Shown: positions 32,570 through 41,114, numbered from the stretch's first letter. The stretch is DNA of 64,000 nucleotides from Kribbella kalugense (GCF_004365875.1 NZ_SODF01000002.1:2172971-2236970), one strand, 5' to 3'. Notes: a model not told the origin generated them from the letters alone. Translations and numbers: made by a program.

Positions 32570-33277
32570 TCAGTTGCCGTTCGGGTTCGGGGTGGAGGCG
32601 CCGGCGCCGGAGCCGGCGGCGGTGCCGCCGATGGCTACCGGGAGTTCGCCGGTGACCAGGTAGACGACGCGGCGGGCCATCGCGACCGCGTGGTCGGAGA
32701 TGCGCTCGTAGTACCGGCTCAGCAGGGCCATGTCGACGGCAACCTCGACGCCGTGCGGCCAGCTGTCGTCCATCATCAGGCGGAACTGGTTGGTCCGCAG
32801 CTTGTCCATCTCGTCGTCGCTGGCCTCGAGCCTGCCGGCCGCCTCGACGTCGCGGGAGGAGATCACGTCACCGGCGGCGTCGACCATCTTGCCGGCGACC
32901 GAGCCCATCTCCTCGATCACGTCGTGCAGCTCGGCCGGGATCGCCGGGGCCGGGTAGCGCATCCGGGCGATCTTCGACACGTGCGAGGCAAGGTCGCCCA
33001 TCCGCTCCAGGTCGGCGACCATCCGCAGCGCGGCGACCAGCATCCGAAGCTCGTTGGCGACCGGCGACTGCCGGGCCATCAGCTCGAAGACCTTCTCCTC
33101 CACGCCCTCACCGGCGGCATCGAGCTGGATGTCGGCCGCGATGACCTCTTCGGCCATCCGGATGTCCGCCTCCAGCAGGGCCGACGTCGACCGGCGTACG
33201 GCGGTGGACACCGTCCGCGTCATCCGTTCCAGCTCGGCGAGAATGTCGTCGAGCTGCTCGTGGTAGGTGTCACGCAT
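32570..33277 (-). CDS. phoU: Phosphate signalling complex protein PhoU
   Basis: 235 residues, two three-helix PhoU repeats. Repeat 1: HEQLDDILAELERMTRTVSTAVRRSTSALLEADIRMAEEVIAAD; the metal-binding motif ERMGDLASHV and its counterpart YERISDHAVAMARRV mark the two halves. A Gly/Ala/Pro-rich tail of about 20 residues (GGTAAGSGAGASTP) is additional. PhoU couples the Pst phosphate transporter to the SenX3/RegX3 (PhoR/PhoP) system. Divergent from senX3 with a PHO box in between. The start MRDTYHEQLD is the family norm. Confidence 0.95.
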   Translation of the reverse strand: MRDTYHEQLDDILAELERMTRTVSTAVRRSTSALLEADIRMAEEVIAADIQLDAAGEGVEEKVFELMARQSPVANELRMLVAALRMVADLERMGDLASHVSKIARMRYPAPAIPAELHDVIEEMGSVAGKMVDAAGDVISSRDVEAAGRLEASDDEMDKLRTNQFRLMMDDSWPHGVEVAVDMALLSRYYERISDHAVAMARRVVYLVTGELPVAIGGTAAGSGAGASTPNPNGN

Positions 33278-33393
33278 TGTGTTCGAATCCGATCTGTGGT
33301 GTCCGATGCCGCCGTGGACGGGGACGAGGGCACAGCTCAGGTACCCGCCCACCGGTGACCGTATGCCGTCGAGGTTGCCGGACGGCGACGAGT

Positions 33394-33411
33394 GGTGAAC
33401 GACCGATGAAC
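33394..33411 (-). promoter_or_regulatory. PHO box (RegX3/PhoP-type direct repeat)
   Basis: On the minus strand the site reads GTTCATCGGTCGTTCACC: two GTTCA half sites 11 bases apart, the consensus of actinobacterial PHO boxes. It lies 117 bases upstream of phoU and 74 bases upstream of senX3. Confidence 0.75.
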
Positions 33412-33484
33412 AGTTAGGACGTCCCCCGGTCATCCGGTGATCATTCGGTCTTTCCCTCCTGGTTGCCCGCGTAGCATCGATGCC

Positions 33485-34702
33485 GTGGACCCCACGCTGG
33501 CTGCGGTGCTGGGCGGCGTCATCGGCGCGGCCCTGGCCCTGCTTTCGCTCGGCGCGATGATGCTTTCCGAGCGGGCCCAGCGCAAGATCCCGGAGTCCCC
33601 GGACCCGATCGTGCCCAACGGCGTCGCCACCGTTCTCTCGGTACTGCGGTCCTCCGCGGTCGTGATGGGTCCGGAAGATCAGGTGCTGCAGGCAAGCGCT
33701 CCGGCGCACGTGCTCGGCATCGTCCGGGGCGAGCGACTGGTGGTCGACGACATCCTGACTATGGTCCGCCAGGTCCGGCGGGACGGCGAGATCCGCCAGC
33801 AGGACCTGGAGATCGTCCGGGGCCGGCTCGGCGCGACGCAGTACGTCAGCGCCCGGGTGGCGCCGCTGGGCAGCCAACTGGTGCTGGTCCTGGTCGAGGA
33901 CCGGACCCGGGAGCGCCGGCTGGACGCGATCCGGCGGGACTTCACCGTCAACGTCAGCCACGAACTGAAGACCCCGGTCGGCGCGCTGATCCTGCTCGCC
34001 GACGCGGTCTCGGAAGCCTCCGACGACCCGGAGGCAGTGCAGCGGTTCTCGGACCGGATGCGGATCGAGGCCTCCCGGCTGAGCCGGCTGGTCAAGGAGA
34101 TCATCGAGCTGTCCCGGCTGCAGGGTGACGACCCGCTGGAGAACCCCGGCCCGGTCGACATCAACGGCATCATCGAGACCGCGGTGGACCGCTGCCGGAT
34201 CGATGCCGAGGACCGCGACATCAAGATCGTGGTGAAGACCGAGCCCGAGCTCGAGGTGATGGGCAGCGAGGACCAACTCGCGATGGCCATCGGCAACCTG
34301 GTCGAGAACGCGATCAACTACAGCCCGGACGGCACCCGGGTCGCGGTCGCCGCGCACCCGATCGGCGACCTGGTCGAGCTGACCGTCTCCGACCAGGGCG
34401 TCGGCATCCCGAGCAGCGACCTGGAACGCGTCTTCGAGCGGTTCTACCGGGTCGACCGGGCCCGCAGCCGGGAGACCGGCGGCACCGGACTCGGGCTCTC
34501 GATCGTCAAGCACATCGCCTCCATCCACGGTGGCGACGTACGGGTCTGGAGTGTCGAGGGCCAAGGCTCGACCTTCACCGTGAGACTCCCGCTGCGGCTC
34601 GAACCCGCGCCGGGTCAGACCGACTCCGCCAGCCAGGAGGAGGCGGCCGTAAACCTGACGCCTACCCCGTCAGGTCAGATCGCAAAGGAGACAGCTTCGT
34701 GA
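33485..34702 (+). CDS. senX3: Sensor histidine kinase SenX3 (phosphate)
   Basis: 405 residues. One N-terminal membrane helix (about 3-25), a PAS domain (about 45-140), dimerisation/phospho-acceptor domain with His159 in NVSHELKTPVGAL, and ATPase domain with NLVENAINYSPDG, DQGVGIP, ERFYRVD and GGTGLGLSIVKH. It phosphorylates RegX3 when phosphate is scarce, restrained by PhoU. Start GTG 33485 was chosen because TAGCAT at 33472-33477 lies 8 bases upstream, fitting a leaderless transcript; an ATG 48 bases upstream would lie 5' of this -10. Overlaps regX3 by 4 bases. Confidence 0.94.
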   Translation: MDPTLAAVLGGVIGAALALLSLGAMMLSERAQRKIPESPDPIVPNGVATVLSVLRSSAVVMGPEDQVLQASAPAHVLGIVRGERLVVDDILTMVRQVRRDGEIRQQDLEIVRGRLGATQYVSARVAPLGSQLVLVLVEDRTRERRLDAIRRDFTVNVSHELKTPVGALILLADAVSEASDDPEAVQRFSDRMRIEASRLSRLVKEIIELSRLQGDDPLENPGPVDINGIIETAVDRCRIDAEDRDIKIVVKTEPELEVMGSEDQLAMAIGNLVENAINYSPDGTRVAVAAHPIGDLVELTVSDQGVGIPSSDLERVFERFYRVDRARSRETGGTGLGLSIVKHIASIHGGDVRVWSVEGQGSTFTVRLPLRLEPAPGQTDSASQEEAAVNLTPTPSGQIAKETAS

Positions 34703-35376
34703 CCCGAGTGCTGGTCGTCGAAGACGAAGAGAGCTACAGCGACGCGCTGTCGTACGTACTGCGTAAGGAAGGCTTCGAGGTCGCCGTCGCGGAGACCGGG
34801 CCGGACGCGCTGGACGAGTACGACCGCGCCGGTGCGGACATCGTCCTGCTCGACCTGATGCTGCCGGGTCTGTCCGGCACGGAGGTCTGCCGGGCGCTCC
34901 GCAGCCGGGGCAACGTCCCGGTGATCATCGTCAGCGCCAAGGACACCGAGGTCGACAAGGTCGTCGGGCTCGAGCTCGGCGCGGACGACTACGTGACCAA
35001 GCCCTACAGTCCGCGTGAGCTGCTGGCCCGGGTTCGCGCCGTACTGCGGCGTGGCCAGGACGTCGAGCTGCTGCCGGACACCCTCGAGGCCGGCCCGGTC
35101 CGGATGGACGTCGAGCGGCACGTGGTGACGGTGGGCGGGACCGAGATCCGGCTTCCGCTGAAGGAGTTCGAGCTGCTCGAGATGCTGCTGCGGAACACCG
35201 GCCGGGTGCTCACCCGCGGACAGCTGATCGACCGGATCTGGGGCGCCGACTATGTGGGTGACACCAAGACCCTGGACGTTCACGTCAAGCGGTTGCGGTC
35301 CAAGCTGGAGAAGGACCCGTCGAACCCGGCGCATCTGGTGACAGTGCGCGGTCTGGGCTACAAGTTCGAGTCCTGA
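34699..35376 (+). CDS. regX3: Response regulator RegX3 (OmpR/PhoB family)
   Basis: 225 residues: receiver with phospho-acceptor Asp52 (IVLLDLMLPGLSGTEVC), Lys in YVTKPYSPRELLARV, and C-terminal winged helix (about 130-225) with LPLKEFELLEMLLRNTGRVLTR and DVHVKRLRSKLE and TVRGLGYKFE. It controls phosphate-starvation genes through PHO boxes such as that at 33394. GTG start overlapping senX3 (GTGA). Confidence 0.96.
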   Translation: MTRVLVVEDEESYSDALSYVLRKEGFEVAVAETGPDALDEYDRAGADIVLLDLMLPGLSGTEVCRALRSRGNVPVIIVSAKDTEVDKVVGLELGADDYVTKPYSPRELLARVRAVLRRGQDVELLPDTLEAGPVRMDVERHVVTVGGTEIRLPLKEFELLEMLLRNTGRVLTRGQLIDRIWGADYVGDTKTLDVHVKRLRSKLEKDPSNPAHLVTVRGLGYKFES

Positions 35377-35409
35377 GTCACACCCCCACGGGTCGCGAGG
35401 TCTGTGGGG

Positions 35410-35428
35410 TTAGCTTAGGCTCTCCTTA
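35410..35428. promoter_or_regulatory. DtxR/IdeR-type iron box
   Basis: TTAGCTTAGGCTCTCCTTA agrees at 15 of 19 positions with the IdeR consensus TTAGGTTAGGCTAACCTAA. It lies 32 bases before the ATG of the siderophore-binding lipoprotein, where a bound repressor would block transcription in iron-replete cells. Confidence 0.8.
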
Positions 35429-35460
35429 GTTGAGGCAATCTTTTCTGAGGAGAGTTCACC

Positions 35461-36480
35461 ATGTCCTGGTCCCGTCCCCGCAAGATCGGTGCGGCTCTCG
35501 CCGCCGTACTGGTCGCGACCACGCTGGCCGCCTGCGGCAGCGACGGCGACAAGCAGGCCGACACCTCGGCCGGTACGGCGTCCTCCGGGTTCCCGGTCAC
35601 GCTGAAGAACACGTTCGGCGATACCACCATCACCAAGAGGCCGGAGCGGATCGTCACGCTCGGCTGGAACGCCCAGGACGTGGTCTACGCCCTCGGCGAG
35701 ACCCCGGTCGGGATGCCGAAGGTCACCTACGGCCCGACCGCCGACGGCGTCACCGCGTGGGACGCGGCCAAGTTCGACAAGTCGAAGACGACGTTGCTCG
35801 ACACCGGGGACAAGTACCCGTTCGAGAAGATCGCGGCGCTGAAGCCGGACGTCATTCTCGCGCCGTACGAGGGGTTCGACGAGGCGACGTACAAGACGCT
35901 GAGCGGGATCGCACCGACCGTCGCGTACCCAGGGGCGCCGTGGCAGACCACCTGGCAGGACCAGACCCTGCTGGTCGGTGAGGCGCTCGGCAAGAAGGCC
36001 GACGCGGAGAAGCTGATCACCGGCATCCAGGACAAAATCAAGCAGGTCGCCAGCGAGCACCCGGAGTTCAAGGACAAGACGATCACGGTCGGCTCGTTCG
36101 GCGCGGACAACTACGTCTACATGCCCGGCGACCCGCGGGTGCAGATCCTGAACGAGATGGGCTTCAAGAACGCGCCGGGCGTCGAGGCGCTGGAGAAGAC
36201 CAATACCAAGAAGGAGTTCTCGCTCGCGATCAGCAAGGAGAAGGTCGCGGACGTCGACGCCGACGTACTGATCGCGTACGTCGACGGGATCGGGACCCAG
36301 AAGTTCCTGGCCGACCCGGTCTACTCGTCGCTGAAGGCGGTCAAGAGCGGCGGCGTGTACGCGCTGCAGGACCAGCAGGTGATCTCCGGGATGAGCGCGG
36401 TCAGCGTGCTGAGCGTCCCGTGGGTCCTGGACCAGGTGCTCCCCGGCCTGTCAAAGGCCGCGTCAGCCAGCAAGAGCTGA
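35461..36480 (+). CDS. Iron-siderophore ABC transporter substrate-binding lipoprotein
   Basis: 339 residues. Lipoprotein signal with lipobox LAAC, lipidated Cys25, then a FecB/FepB-like periplasmic-binding fold (PF01497): GDTTITKRPERIVTLGWNAQDVVYALGETPVGM, EKIAALKPDVILAPYEG, and the closing VYALQDQQVISGMSAVSVLSVPWVLDQVLPGL. Such proteins deliver ferric siderophores to a FecCD-type permease, which is not in this window; the gene is an orphan here. Regulated by iron through the box at 35410-35428. GAGGAG supports the start. Ligand unknown. Confidence 0.93.
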   Translation: MSWSRPRKIGAALAAVLVATTLAACGSDGDKQADTSAGTASSGFPVTLKNTFGDTTITKRPERIVTLGWNAQDVVYALGETPVGMPKVTYGPTADGVTAWDAAKFDKSKTTLLDTGDKYPFEKIAALKPDVILAPYEGFDEATYKTLSGIAPTVAYPGAPWQTTWQDQTLLVGEALGKKADAEKLITGIQDKIKQVASEHPEFKDKTITVGSFGADNYVYMPGDPRVQILNEMGFKNAPGVEALEKTNTKKEFSLAISKEKVADVDADVLIAYVDGIGTQKFLADPVYSSLKAVKSGGVYALQDQQVISGMSAVSVLSVPWVLDQVLPGLSKAASASKS

Positions 36481-36487
36481 GCTTGCC

Positions 36488-36554
36488 GGCGAGCCTCGGC
36501 CACAGGCTCGCCGTACCAAGAAGAACGGGCCGTCCCGCGCCGGGGCGGCCCGTT
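36488..36554 (+). terminator. Double hairpin terminator
   Basis: First hairpin GGCGAGCCT/AGGCTCGCC (36488-36512); second AACGGGCCGTCCCG (36524-36537) with CGGGGCGGCCCGTT (36541-36554), one G-U pair, followed by CTGCTGTTT. Between the convergent siderophore lipoprotein and LpqE-like genes. Confidence 0.75.
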
Positions 36555-36564
36555 CTGCTGTTTG

Positions 36565-37230
36565 CTACTGGGCTGCCGGCGAAGGGGAGTAGTGGTCGTC
36601 GGTGAGGACCGGGATGTAGGTCGAGACCGGGGCCGCGTTGCCGAAGGTGATGGTCACGTTGACCATCTGGCCCGGCTTCGCGCCGGTGACGATGATCGCC
36701 GGGCCGGCGTCCTCGCCACCCGGGTTCAAGGCCGACGGGGTGTCGGTCGCAGCCGCGGTCGGGGTCGTGCTCGGCGTCTGCGGCGTGGCGCTCGGCGTCG
36801 GGCTCGTGGTGGCGCCGGCCTCGGCGATCGGCGGTGAGTCGGTGCCCGGCAGCCGGAGCGCCGTGTGCGGCTCCAGCTCCACCGGCTGGGTCAGCCCGGC
36901 GAACTTGACGTCGGTCGGCTGGTCAGCGCCCGCCTGCCCGTCCTGCGTGCCGGCCGGCGCCTGCTCGATGCTGACCAGGGTGTCCGCGTCGTCGCCGTCG
37001 TTGACGATCACGCTGTGCAGTTCACCCTTGCCCTCGGCATCGGCCAGCACCAGCATGTTGCGGACCTTGAGCTGGCCGGACTCGATGTTCGTGCCCTCGG
37101 CGGCCTGGTACGGCTGCAGGGTCGGCGCATTGAAGCTCGCGCTGCACGCCGCCAGCGCGATACTGAGGGTGGCGGCGGCACCCGCCAGCGCGGTGCGCCG
37201 GGCGAACCGCGAGGACAACGTGATCGGCAC
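36565..37230 (-). CDS. LpqE-like lipoprotein
   Basis: 221 residues. Signal with lipobox ALAAC, lipidated Cys29, then a beta-rich domain to about residue 130 (AAEGTNIESGQLKVRNMLVLAD, ELHSVIVNDGDDADTLVSIE), a Pro/Thr/Ala-rich linker (TTSPTPSATPQTPSTTPTAA) and a second short beta stretch (GQMVNVTITFGNAAPVSTYIPV). Position divergent from carD matches Mtb lpqE (Rv3584) beside carD (Rv3583c). The fold recalls copper-chaperone PCu(A)C-like proteins but no Met/His copper motif is evident. GTG start behind GAGAGGGA. Confidence 0.78.
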   Translation of the reverse strand: MPITLSSRFARRTALAGAAATLSIALAACSASFNAPTLQPYQAAEGTNIESGQLKVRNMLVLADAEGKGELHSVIVNDGDDADTLVSIEQAPAGTQDGQAGADQPTDVKFAGLTQPVELEPHTALRLPGTDSPPIAEAGATTSPTPSATPQTPSTTPTAAATDTPSALNPGGEDAGPAIIVTGAKPGQMVNVTITFGNAAPVSTYIPVLTDDHYSPSPAAQ

Positions 37231-37539
37231 TGGAATCCCTCTCGTGCAAGCTTTTTCGAGACTGTTTCCGACAGTTTTCTGACACCGTGACGCAGCCGCC
37301 TCCGGCGCCCCACAGCGTAGCCTTCGGGCCGCCCGGCCTCGACGGCGGGCTGCTCCGCGACGGTCCCGAAGTACTCTGGAAGCGTCCCTGATCGGGGGCG
37401 GAAGGCAACGGTGCGCGCGCGTACGACGCATGCAAAAGAGCGTTTGTCAAGGCGGGAAGTGGCCCCTGACCAGCGCAAACGTCCCGACCGGACCACCCGG
37501 CGCGTGGTAGGATAGATCTCGGAAAGGGGCACGTGACAT
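37231..37539. other. Intergenic region (309 bp) between the LpqE-like gene and carD
   Basis: It holds the divergent promoters. For carD, TAGGAT at 37508-37513 is a good -10 and GAAAGGGG is the ribosome site. I see no small gene with a supported start, and no known RNA element. Confidence 0.5.
37508..37513 (+). promoter_or_regulatory. Predicted -10 of carD
   Basis: TAGGAT, 26 bases before the ATG; a recognisable -35 is lacking, as is usual in this phylum. Confidence 0.4.
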
Positions 37540-38025
37540 ATGACTTTCACAGTCGGCGAGACGGTTGTTTACCCCAATCACGGTGCGGCCGTCATCGAGG
37601 ACATCGAGACCCGTCAGATCAAAGGTGAGGACAAGACCTATCTGGTCTTGAGGATCGTCGCTCAGAACGACCTGGTCGTCCGGGTCCCCGCGTGCAACCT
37701 CGATCTGGTCGGCGTGCGTGACGTCGTGGATCAGGCTGGCCTGGAGCGCGTCTTCGACGTGCTGCGTGCACCGCACACGGAGGAGCCGACCAACTGGTCG
37801 CGACGTTACAAGGCGAACCTGGAGAAGCTGCACTCCGGTGACGTGCTGAAGGTGGCAGAGGTCGTCCGCGACCTGTGGCGCCGTGAGCGTGACCGCGGTC
37901 TGTCCGCCGGTGAGAAGCGGATGCTGGCGAAGGCTCGCCAGATTCTCGTCTCCGAGCTGGCCCTGGCCGAGCACACCAACGAGGACAAGGCGGAAGCCAT
38001 CCTCGACGAGGTTCTCGCTTCCTAG
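37540..38025 (+). CDS. carD: RNA polymerase-binding transcription factor CarD
   Basis: 161 residues. N-terminal RNAP-interaction (Tudor-like) domain, TFTVGETVVYPNHGAAVIEDIETR and YLVLRIVAQNDLVVRVPACNLDLVG; C-terminal helical DNA-binding domain with the conserved Trp in NWSRRYKANLEKLHSGDVLKVAEVVRDLWRRERDRGLSAGEKRMLAKA, which wedges into the open complex. CarD stabilises open complexes at rRNA and other promoters. Ten bases before ispD, the usual actinobacterial arrangement. Confidence 0.97.
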   Translation: MTFTVGETVVYPNHGAAVIEDIETRQIKGEDKTYLVLRIVAQNDLVVRVPACNLDLVGVRDVVDQAGLERVFDVLRAPHTEEPTNWSRRYKANLEKLHSGDVLKVAEVVRDLWRRERDRGLSAGEKRMLAKARQILVSELALAEHTNEDKAEAILDEVLAS

Positions 38026-38035
38026 CTGATTCCCC

Positions 38036-38734
38036 ATGAGTAGCGCGGTCGTGATACCCGCGGCCGGGCTGGGGCTGCGGCTGGGCGGAGAAACCCCGAA
38101 GGCATTTCGAGAGGTCGGTGGCGATTCGCTGCTGGTCCACGCGGTGCGTGGACTGAAGGCAGCGACCGCCGCCGACCTCAGCTGTTTCGTGGTCGCCGTA
38201 CCTGCGGGTGCGGAGGAAGCGGTCGGCAAAGAGCTCGAGCCGTACGTCGGCGACGCGAGACTGCTCGTGGTCGCGGGCGGTGCGGAGCGGCCTGATTCGG
38301 TCCGGGCTGCGCTGGATGTGGTCCCGGTCGACGGGATCGACTGCATCCTGGTCCATGACGCGGCCCGGGCGTTCGTTCCGGCCGACGTGATCGAGCGAGT
38401 GGTCGCGGCGGTGCGAGCCGGCGCGCAAGCCGTCGTACCTGTGGTGCCGGTGACGGACACTATCAAGCGGATCGGGCCTAACGGCGAGGTCGTCGACACA
38501 CCTGATCGTTCGACCCTGGTCGCCGTTCAGACGCCGCAGGGGTTCGCTCCTGAGGTGCTGCGTCGTGCGCACGCCGCCGGCGCTGCCATCGGCGTGACGG
38601 ACGACGCGATGATGTGTGAGCGGCTCGGCGTGACCGTGCAGACGGTCGAGGGTTCGCCGGACGCGTTCAAGGTGACCCGTCCGCAGGACCTGTTGCTGGC
38701 GGAGGCTCTGCTGGCTGAGAGGCGGCTCCGGTGA
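38036..38734 (+). CDS. ispD: 2-C-methyl-D-erythritol 4-phosphate cytidylyltransferase
   Basis: 232 residues, MEP isoprenoid pathway enzyme that makes CDP-methylerythritol from MEP and CTP. The nucleotide loop VIPAAGLGLRLGGETPKAF is at the N-terminus, followed by VVAGGAERPDSVRAAL and LVHDAARAFVP and the C-terminal TDDAMMCERLG and VEGSPDAFKVTRPQDL. It overlaps ispF by 4 bases (GTGA). Confidence 0.96.
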   Translation: MSSAVVIPAAGLGLRLGGETPKAFREVGGDSLLVHAVRGLKAATAADLSCFVVAVPAGAEEAVGKELEPYVGDARLLVVAGGAERPDSVRAALDVVPVDGIDCILVHDAARAFVPADVIERVVAAVRAGAQAVVPVVPVTDTIKRIGPNGEVVDTPDRSTLVAVQTPQGFAPEVLRRAHAAGAAIGVTDDAMMCERLGVTVQTVEGSPDAFKVTRPQDLLLAEALLAERRLR

Positions 38735-39201
38735 AGATCCCACGGGTCGGCAACGGTGTCGACGTACATCCGTTGGAGGACGGCCGCCCGATGTGGCTGG
38801 CCGGCCTGCACTGGCCGGATGAGCCTGCTGGTCTGTCAGGTCATTCGGACGGCGACGCGGCCGCACACGCCATCTGTACGTCGTTGCTCACGGCAGCGAA
38901 GCTTGGTGACCTCGGATCGAACTTCGGGACCGCCGAGCCCGAGTGGGCCGGTGCCGCCGGGGTGGCCCTGGTTGCCGAGGCTGCGCGCCGGGTGCGGGCT
39001 GCCGGCTTCGAGATCGGCAATGTGACGGTCCAGATCGTCTGCAACCGGCCGCGGATCGGCGTACGCCGCGAGGAGGCCGAGAAGGTTCTCTCCGCTGCCT
39101 GCGACGCCGACGTTTCGGTGAGCGCGGCAACGACCGACGGCCTGGGCTTCCCGGGCCGCGGCGAAGGCATCGTCGCGATCGCCACTGCCCTCATCTACTG
39201 A
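38731..39201 (+). CDS. ispF: 2-C-methyl-D-erythritol 2,4-cyclodiphosphate synthase
   Basis: 156 residues, trimeric MEP pathway enzyme. Metal ligands Asp11 and His13 (GVDVHPL) and His46 in SGHSDGDAAAHAI, then LGDLGSNFGTAEPEWAGA, where the canonical FPPxDP version is changed, and TTDGLGFPGRGEGIVAIATALI. GTG start within the ispD stop. The 3' end overlaps the convergent nitrilase-fold gene by 11 bases. Confidence 0.95.
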   Translation: MKIPRVGNGVDVHPLEDGRPMWLAGLHWPDEPAGLSGHSDGDAAAHAICTSLLTAAKLGDLGSNFGTAEPEWAGAAGVALVAEAARRVRAAGFEIGNVTVQIVCNRPRIGVRREEAEKVLSAACDADVSVSAATTDGLGFPGRGEGIVAIATALIY

Positions 39202-40150
39202 CTGGCTCGGTCGAGAACCTCGCCGTCCGCGGATCCAGTTCGTCGCCCATGACCTGGGTGAGCAGGCCGTACAGCTCCGGCCGGCGTCCACGCAGCCAGC
39301 GGCGACCGGTTGCCAACGGCACCAGGTCCAGGTCCAGGTCCGCGGTCACCACTGCCTCGGCCGGGACCGGAGTCTCGGCGACGATGCGCCCGTACGGGTC
39401 GAGGATCATCGCGTTCCCGGTCCGGAGCTCGTCGTCGTCCCGCCCGACCCCGTTGCTGAACAGCACGAACATCCCGTTGTCGTGCGCCCGCGCCGGCAGC
39501 CACCGCAGCAACCACTCCCGCCCGCTCGGCCCGTTGAACGCGGCCTCGATCGCCGCACGGTCCCCGCTCTCCCAGATCTCGAGCGGAATCGGCTTCATTC
39601 CGTGCGGGCTGCGCGAGTTCGTCCCGCCGGTCTGGTGTGGCGCGATCAGGACGGTTGCTCCGAGCAACGCGGTGATCCGGACGTTCTCGACCAGGTTGTT
39701 GTCATAGCAGATCAGCACGCCGGCCCGGAATCCCCAGGGAGTGTCGAAGACCGTGTACGACGATCCGCTCGCGATCGCTTCGTGTTCGAACGCATGCAGC
39801 TTGCGATGGACGTGGACCTCGCCGTTCGGCAGGCAGACGGCGTACGAGTTGAACAACTTGCCGTCAGCATCTTCCAGGAAGCCGACTCCGAGGCCGGCGT
39901 CGAGTTCTTTGGCCAGGGCAACGACCTGGCTGACCAGCGGTCCGTCGGCCGGCTCGGCCAGTTCGCGCAACCGCTCGGCGGTGTGGCGGCGGAGGTGCCA
40001 GTAGCCGAGCAGGCATTGCTCCGGGAACACGACTAGCCGCGCTCCGTCTGCGACCGCCTCACGGGCGAGCCGTTCGACGGTGGCGAGGTTGGCGACGGGC
40101 TGGTCGGGGACCGGCTCGAACTGGACGACGGCGGCGCGGAAGGCTGTCAT
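39191..40150 (-). CDS. Carbon-nitrogen hydrolase (nitrilase superfamily)
   Basis: 319 residues with the nitrilase-fold catalytic triad: Glu44 in VVFPEQCLLGY, Lys117 in VHRKLHAFEHEA, Cys148 in GVLICYDNNLVENVR. It hydrolyses an amide or nitrile; WLPARAHDNGMFVLFSNGVGRD is the usual strand before the C-terminal arm. Related proteins are called N-carbamoylputrescine amidase-like, but substrate is open. Divergent from a LysR gene; the intergenic palindrome suggests control by it. Confidence 0.9.
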   Translation of the reverse strand: MTAFRAAVVQFEPVPDQPVANLATVERLAREAVADGARLVVFPEQCLLGYWHLRRHTAERLRELAEPADGPLVSQVVALAKELDAGLGVGFLEDADGKLFNSYAVCLPNGEVHVHRKLHAFEHEAIASGSSYTVFDTPWGFRAGVLICYDNNLVENVRITALLGATVLIAPHQTGGTNSRSPHGMKPIPLEIWESGDRAAIEAAFNGPSGREWLLRWLPARAHDNGMFVLFSNGVGRDDDELRTGNAMILDPYGRIVAETPVPAEAVVTADLDLDLVPLATGRRWLRGRRPELYGLLTQVMGDELDPRTARFSTEPVSR

Positions 40151-40184
40151 GGCACCATCGAAACGCCACGGGATCCATCACGTC

Positions 40185-40196
40185 CAATAGCTATTG
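40185..40196. promoter_or_regulatory. Palindrome CAATAGCTATTG, likely LysR site
   Basis: Perfect 12-bp palindrome in the 70-bp intergenic region between the nitrilase-fold gene and lysR, followed by another CTATT half site ten bases downstream. Typical position for a LysR regulatory binding site. Confidence 0.6.
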
Positions 40197-40220
40197 AGTG
40201 CTATTCCATATCCTGGGGTT

Positions 40221-41093
40221 ATGGATCTTCGGCTGCTTCGGGCGTTCGTGACGGTGGCCAGGCTGCGGAACTTCGGAGCGGCGGCGGAGGAGCTGTCGAC
40301 CAGTCAGCCTGCGCTGACCAAACAGATCCAGGTGCTGGAGCGCCGGGTCGGTTCGGTGCTGTTCAGCCGCGGTCGGCACGGTGCCCGGCTGACCCCGGCC
40401 GGGGAGCTGTTGCTTCCTGACGCTCTGGAGTTGCTCGAGCGGTCGGAGGCCTTTGAGCGACGGGCTGTCCAGGTGGCGTCCGGGTCCGAGGGATCGTTGG
40501 CGATCGGGTTCGGGCTGTCCGGGATCGAGCTGGCGCCGCGGGCGGTGGCGTTGTTCCGGAGTCGGTGGCCGGGAGTGACGATCTCGCTCGAGGACATGTC
40601 GTCGACGGTGCAGTTCGAGCGGTTGCTGGCCGGCAGTCTGCAGGTCGGGTTCGTCCGGCTGCCGGTGCCGGCCGGGCTCGAACACCTTCGGTTGCGACGG
40701 GATCGGCTCACCCTCGCGGTCCCGGCCGAGCAGGCGCTGCCTCGCGATCTGATCGGCTGGATCGACTCGCGGCCGCTGATCCGGCTCACCCCGGCGCGCG
40801 GGCCCGGGCTGACGGCGCAGATCAACAACCTGTACGCCGAACTCGGTTGCCACCCGCAAGTACTTCAAGAGGCAGGTGATCTGCAGACGGTGTTGGCGCT
40901 GACCGCGGCCGGGGCCGGGCCTTCCGTCGTACCGCAATCGGCCGAGCGGATCGCGCCGCCCGAGGTCCGGTTGGTCCCGCTGCCGGGTCGCGCAGCGTCC
41001 TGGTGGACCGGAGCCGCCTGGGCGACCAGGACCCCGCTCACCGAACGCTTCGTGAAAGTCGCCGGCGAGGTAGCCCGGCAGGGCGGGGTGTGA
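40221..41093 (+). CDS. LysR family transcriptional regulator
   Basis: 290 residues. N-terminal winged HTH (1-60: MDLRLLRAFVTVARLRNFGAAAEELSTSQPALTKQIQVLERRVGSVLFSR) and a two-lobed effector domain (90-285). Start at the MDLRLL that opens nearly all LysR proteins. Divergent from the carbon-nitrogen hydrolase gene, which it probably controls. The inducer is not predictable. Confidence 0.92.
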   Translation: MDLRLLRAFVTVARLRNFGAAAEELSTSQPALTKQIQVLERRVGSVLFSRGRHGARLTPAGELLLPDALELLERSEAFERRAVQVASGSEGSLAIGFGLSGIELAPRAVALFRSRWPGVTISLEDMSSTVQFERLLAGSLQVGFVRLPVPAGLEHLRLRRDRLTLAVPAEQALPRDLIGWIDSRPLIRLTPARGPGLTAQINNLYAELGCHPQVLQEAGDLQTVLALTAAGAGPSVVPQSAERIAPPEVRLVPLPGRAASWWTGAAWATRTPLTERFVKVAGEVARQGGV

Positions 41094-41114
41094 GGGCACC
41101 CCGCCCTGGTCTGG

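Noticed and set aside
32570..34564. Extended phoU frame of 664 codons
   Set aside because: The N-terminal 428 codons are antisense to senX3; the PhoU family start at 33277 is clear.
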